Part shown: positions 59,740 to 64,000 of the stretch, piece after piece
Layout: every line of letters begins with the position of its first letter
How positions within the stretch are numbered: the first letter of the stretch is position 1
Source: Dipteronia dyeriana
Lineage: Eukaryota > Streptophyta > Magnoliopsida > Sapindales > Sapindaceae
Direction: 5' to 3'
NCBI GenBank assembly: GCA_032871835.1
Contig: CM065295.1
Location: 68,566,687-68,630,686, forward strand
Length of the DNA stretch: 64,000 bases
Position numbers and translations under genes: made by a program
Notes under the pieces: model-generated
What the model was told of the DNA's origin: nothing
Database searches by the model: none
What the model saw: the letters and a program-made list of their open reading frames with translations, nothing else

Positions 59740-60125
59740 AGTACAAGCTCGAGCCAATACACTAAACTCTCAGAAAAGCAAAATAAAATCTCGATCCAAT
59801 ACAATAACATCTCGGATAAGCATAGTACAAGAGCTCGGATCGAGTTTTTATCTAAAAAAGCTCGATCCGAGCTTTTTATATAAACCCTGAGCTTTTATAA
59901 CAGCTGTGAGCTTTTATAACAGCTGTGAGCTTTTATATAACAGCTCCGAGCTTTTATATAACAGCTCCGAGCTTTTATAACAGATAGGATCGAGCTTTTA
60001 AAAGCTCGCAACTGTTATAAAAGCTTGGACCACTCTCATAAGCCCGGACCGAGCTTTTTTTAAAAAACCCGAGCTTTTACAAAACCTCGAGCTTTTATAA
60101 CAAACCCACAAGCTCGACCTATATT
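59740..60125. repeat. Right palindromic subterminal array of MULE
   Basis: The same motif family as the left array (GAGCTTTTATAACAGCT, AAGCTCGATCCGAGCTTT) at lower copy number. It lies upstream of the transposase start and inside the right terminal repeat. Its presence at both ends argues for a role in transposition or spread by internal inverted duplication. Confidence 0.85.
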
Positions 60126-60603
60126 CTCGGAAAGTAAGAAAATAAACCTAGTGCACATTCTGGAGACTAAATGTTCATACATTTGTTGCATACATCTTAA
60201 ATCACTCGTAAAAGCATGACAAAACATTAGGGAGAACACAAAAATCAGTTACCTGGAGATTTGAAAAACACGCTACTTTTTTGGAGAGAGAAATAAACTT
60301 ATCTTTCTGAAACCGAAGATGAAATCACAAATACAACTTTTAAGGGCAATTTTGGTAGTTCACCATAATAGGTGCATTTGAAATATAAGTTATTAATATG
60401 GTGACATCATCGCAAGGGATAAAAAAAAGGTGACATTTTGGTCCATTTCCACTATATATATATATTTTCAACTTATCTCAAATATACTTTTTAGAATTTT
60501 AATCTCTTAAAAAAAGAAAAAAAATTATATATATATTTCTTTTCAATTTATCTCAAATATATTTTTTAGAATTTTTAAATTTTGAAACCTTAATATTCTC
60601 TAA

Positions 60604-60831
60604 AAAGAAACATATATATACATATTTGGGATATGCTATATGTATATACACACATGAAATATAATTATTTGTTTTAAAAATCAAAAGAAAAAATTGATTT
60701 CCAAAAAATATTTAAAATAAATTAATAATATCTCCTTATTTACCAAAAATTGTCATTTTGAAACCAATTCCCTATCCGGTGGCCATTTTGATAGTAGTGG
60801 CAAGAGTTGATGGTCACCGGATAATTATCCC
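60604..60831 (-). repeat. Right terminal inverted repeat of MULE
   Basis: Read on the minus strand it begins GGGATAATTATCCGGTGACC, then matches the left repeat through GGGAATTGGTTTCAAAATGA and TTATATTT..TGTGTATATAC. Confidence 0.9.
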
Positions 60832-60839
60832 TTTTTTTT

Positions 60840-63002
60840 ACAACAAACAAATTTAATGAAACAAAACCTTACACACCGAGGCACAACAGGCGTTGAACCG
60901 TGATGGTGGAGACTCCCAAAGGAGAGTCCAACCACATTGACAAAAGGTCTTGTGGAAATCTCTCTCATAATATATTTTCTAATAAAATGAGGGAAATCCT
61001 CCATCCAGAAAAGGTCTTCATTAGAAGATAAAGCCAGTTTAGCTAAATTGCGTGCAACTTGATTTGCATCTCTATGCACAAAACGACCAACACTGTTATC
61101 CATCCCTTGCAGCAGCTTTTGAATTTCATCTATAACCAGACCCAATTCAGTACCGTTATTACTACACCCATTAATCTAGTCAACCACCATTTTTGCATCC
61201 GACTCCACCTCCAACATACCTAAACCAGATTCTCAAGCAAACTGGAGACCCCTGTATAACGTTATTGCCTCCGCGACTGGACAGTATCAGTCGCTTGGAT
61301 TTTTTATGAGCTAGACGCCGTCACAAACCCATCTAAGTCTCTAATAACCAGACCTATCCTACCCGCCGCTCTTGCTCCATATATCGCCATATCTGTATTC
61401 AACTTGTATCGATCAGGCCTTGGAGGTGTCCATCGAACAGCCCGCTTCTGAACCGATATTACATCTCTAACCCTTGATTCTTTTGCTGCCCTAAAATTCC
61501 TGAGATATGCCTGAGACCAGCTAACAACATCATTTAAGCACAGTCCTGGCAAACCATGGGCCACCAAGTTTCGATGACCCCAATTCCTCCAAAGCACCAC
61601 ACACAACAAGCACGTATCCTCGTCGCTCAACCTGCCAAAACATTCTAACATGAAATCTAGAAAATTCATTCTCTTGCCTCAACCAACACTTCTTCCCAGA
61701 ACCTCACATGGACGGACCTCCTAAAAAGCATGACATGCAAGACCAAACAGCATGAAGTGTCATTTCCGGTTTATGTTGACAGAGAGGGCAAATATCAGCC
61801 AGCTGAATTCCCCGCCTTAACAAATTCTGTTTTACTGGAATCCAATCAAAGTTCGCTCTCCATATGAAAATGTTTACCTTCAACGGAACTGCAATTTGCC
61901 ACAAGAACTTCCATCAAGACTCAGTTACATTCAAACCTGAAGAACTTGGAGAGCCTAACACTGCACAACCAACCCGATAACCACTCATAACAGTATAGCA
62001 GCCTGTTTGCTCATAGTGCCAAATTCGAGAATCAATCGCTTGACACACCCCAACTAACAAGCTTAAAATGGCCTCAAAATCTTTCTTCGAAAAATTTTCT
62101 CTAAGAAACCCCACATCCCATCCCCCTGAAGCACTCATTAGATGCTTCATAGTCAAATTCTCATCAAGAGTAGGAGCTGTCAATACCATAAAAGTTGTTG
62201 GCGTTGGATACCAACGATCTCTGTATAGGATTTGGATCCTCTATTGATCTGATTCTTTTCCCGACCTTTTTAAATCATGTGTTTAGTTGTTGGTAAAGTG
62301 GTTGTGGAAACCAATCACATCTTAACCATACATTTATTACGATGCTTATGTGTCATGAGATTAGATAAGGTCAGAAAAAAAATCAGATCAGTAGAGGATC
62401 CAAATTCCTTTGTATATAGATTTTATTACCATATCCTAATCTTCATCTTATTCAAGTAGCGGTCTTTAAGCGCCTTCACGGCCATCGATGTCGGGCTTTT
62501 TAGAATCAACCAACACTGTTTTGCCAACATAGCTCTATTAAAGATAGTTAAATCCTTGAAACCAAGTCCCTTATCCTTTTTTTGCTTTCCACATATGTAA
62601 CCAATTGCACCAATGAACTTTACGTGAATTTTGTATACTACCCACCAGAATCTAACAAATAAACGATGTAGCTCCTCAATCAGTCACTTTGGCAGTTGGA
62701 ATAAGCTCATAGAATAAGCCGATATTGACTGGACAACCACTTTAATTAGAATTTCTATTCTGCCAATCAATAACATTTTATCTTGCCAAGCTTTAACTTT
62801 ACTCCAAATCCTATCCACCACATCCATAAAGAGTTTCCTTTTATTCCGACCCACGTAACTCGGCAAGCCTAGGTACTTTTCATGACAAGCCATTACGTGA
62901 TTTTTAAAAATTCACTTCCTGCTCTGAAGCTCTAGCGTACACATCTAAAATCTTCTTAATAGCTTCACAATTTGAATTTATCGGCTTAAGAAATATAAGG
63001 TT
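60840..63002 (-). pseudogene. L1-type LINE ORF2, 5'-truncated
   Basis: On the minus strand, in several frames: the end of RT and thumb (63,002-62,690: LIFLKPINSNCEAIKKILDV, HEKYLGLPSYVGRNKRKLF, KAWQDKMLLIGRIEILIK). Next comes a zinc-binding RT region (62,189-61,704: WHYEQTGCYTV, PLKVNIFIWRANFDWIPVKQ, CPLCQHKPEMTLHAVWSC). Last is an RNase H-like domain (61,450-60,900: YKLNTDMAIYG, GRIGLVIRDLDG, FVHRDANQVARNLAKL). This order is that of plant L1 ORF2 C-termini. The 3' end is a poly(A) tract (poly(T) on plus) near 60,832, into which the MULE inserted; its remainder is at about 51,690-51,717. Endonuclease and most of RT are absent. Confidence 0.85.
62228..62410. mobile_element. MITE inside L1
   Basis: The left end GGATTTGGATCCTCTATTGA and reversed right end GGAATTTGGATCCTCTACTG continue as inverted repeats for about 45 bp (to ATTCTTTTCCCGACC). 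TGTATA flanks both sides (62222-62227 and 62411-62416), a possible target duplication. The interior is non-coding. It separates two parts of the LINE frame. Confidence 0.65.
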
Positions 63003-64000
63003 GCATTTGTAGAAACCCAGATTTACGTTGCATAGTAGAAATGGGGTTTTAAAATTTTTATACAACTTGTAAACTATATACAATATCTAAGAATATATAA
63101 AGATGGATTTAAATCATACTCTTAATACTAACTCCTTTGTTTCTTTAAGCTTTATCCCATTCACGAACCACCAAGTCTTCCTCACTATGTCCCGTGATCC
63201 AGTAACTGTGTATGGACACGTCACAATCTTCCAGGAACATACAGGGTATGCACATGATTGAAGAATAGAACTCTTTCTTGGCAAATTCGGCCACCATAAG
63301 CAAGAATATTTTTTTTTTCTTTTGGCCGAAATCTTCCTAGACTTTCTAGGGTTTTGCTTTTTGTGATTTTGGTTCAAAGAATCACAATTAGTCTCTTGTA
63401 TCCTAGTTATGTAAATATATCTATACCCACATACGCACACACACATATATAGATATCAATCATTTTCCAAATATATTTCCATACATTAAAGGATATTAGT
63501 ATTTAAGTGTCCAATGTAAAATAGGAAACTAACTCCCACATAACCCTAGTTGACTTAAACTTAAATACTAGACTAAGTAAATAATAAAATAATCTAATTA
63601 TTTTAATATTTGTCTCTGTAATGATTTGAACCTGTAACCTCCAATTAATAATTAATTCATAATTCATAATTATTAACTCATTAATTAAATAATCTAATTA
63701 TCTAATTAATTTAAGTATTAATATATTCATTAAATAATCTTATTATTCAATTCATCCCTAGATAAATATGTATCACTTTCGTAACACAATTAACTGGACA
63801 ATTCATCTAATTAACCGTGACTCTTATTATCTTTAATCAATCTGACTAGTAAGGGGACCTAATAGACTCACAGTACTTTTAAGCTCTAATAATACTTAAA
63901 AATAATGAATTAAACTTAAAAATAATTAATTAAACTCTTTAATTAATATTTCATGATTATTAACCTTGGAGTTATCCCATTAAAAACCCGAGGTTGCACT
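63003..64000. other. AT-rich DNA beyond the L1, no gene seen
   Basis: Contains a C/A-rich microsatellite-like patch (about 63,420-63,455) and long AATTAATTA-rich DNA. The style resembles the 2.5-kb LTR-type insertion at 20-22.6 kb, so it may be another decayed LTR, but no boundary or partner is visible. A 110-codon minus-strand frame at 63114-63446 has no recognisable content. Confidence 0.45.

Larger units (their letters stand above)
51718..60831 (-). mobile_element. Mutator-like element with Ulp1-like gene
   Basis: A 9,114-bp element with long terminal inverted repeats, left 51718-52036 and right 60604-60831, starting GGGATAATTA and alignable for over 200 bp. The perfect 9-bp flanking duplication is TTTTTTTTA (51709-51717 and 60832-60840), inside a poly(T) tract that is the tail of an L1. 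Strand given is that of the transposase gene (59539-56800). A second, convergent gene (53299-56675) encodes DUF1985 plus an Ulp1-like C48 peptidase. Both flanks of the genes carry arrays of a palindromic AAGCTCG/GAGCTTTTATA motif. This architecture matches Ulp1-carrying MULEs (the Kaonashi type known from Arabidopsis). Both genes carry lesions. Confidence 0.93.

Noticed and set aside
63114..63446. 110-codon minus-strand frame near the window end
   Set aside because: No domain, a repeat-like C/A tract in its N-terminus and no neighbouring exon; kept only as unassigned DNA.

Overview
The window is a repeat-packed stretch of a eudicot plant nuclear genome. The evidence is a spliced five-exon LONGIFOLIA/TRM-type gene, Arabidopsis-type telomere heptamers, plant chromovirus and Tat-lineage Ty3/gypsy elements, hAT and Mutator-like (MULE) transposons, a LINE fragment, a tRNA-derived SINE and several MITE families. 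The species cannot be named from the sequence. Intergenic DNA is strongly AT-rich. I see no tRNA or rRNA gene and no CRISPR array.

Layout. 1-2.9 kb: AT-rich DNA with a CACTA-type end and a 26-bp tandem repeat. 2,880-8,534: a very young chromovirus (two 498-bp LTRs with 5 differences) whose U3 carries a cluster of heat-shock-element-like motifs. 8,624-8,871: a SINE. 10.3-15.0 kb: a gag-only, pol-less gypsy element filled with older LTR material. 15.0-16.1 kb: hAT-like and foldback DNA. 17.3-22.9 kb: a hAT MITE and three copies of a short MULE-like family (called family X here), one interrupted by a 2.5-kb LTR-type insertion. 24,011-28,020: a complete hAT element with an 8-bp target duplication, an internal telomere-repeat tract and a transposase gene with a damaged C-terminus.

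28,558-33,466 (minus strand): the only convincing host gene, a LONGIFOLIA/TRM1-2 homologue. Its five exons can be joined in phase into 1,086 codons. 33.5-37.6 kb: AT-rich flank with MITEs.

37,758-49,724: a 12-kb Tat-lineage Ty3/gypsy element (896-bp LTRs, target duplication AAATG) inserted into another family X copy. It carries a spliced antisense gene and a 130-bp higher-order minisatellite between integrase and the 3' LTR.

51,718-60,831: a 9.1-kb MULE with long terminal inverted repeats (TIRs) and the 9-bp target duplication TTTTTTTTA, inserted in the poly(A) end of an L1 LINE fragment (60.8-63.0 kb). It carries convergent genes: a MURA-type transposase (minus) and a DUF1985/Ulp1-like cysteine-protease gene (plus). 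Both ends hold large arrays of a short palindromic motif (AAGCTCG / GAGCTTTTATA).

How the parts relate. The window reads as nested insertions around one host gene. Target duplications and related empty copies inside the window date several events relative to each other: family X is older than the Tat element and the 2.5-kb LTR insertion, and the L1 is older than the MULE. Almost every element gene carries stops or frameshifts. The most unusual signals are the heat-shock-like LTR, the telomere tract inside the hAT, the antisense gene with minisatellite in the Tat element, and the Ulp1-bearing MULE with its palindrome arrays.
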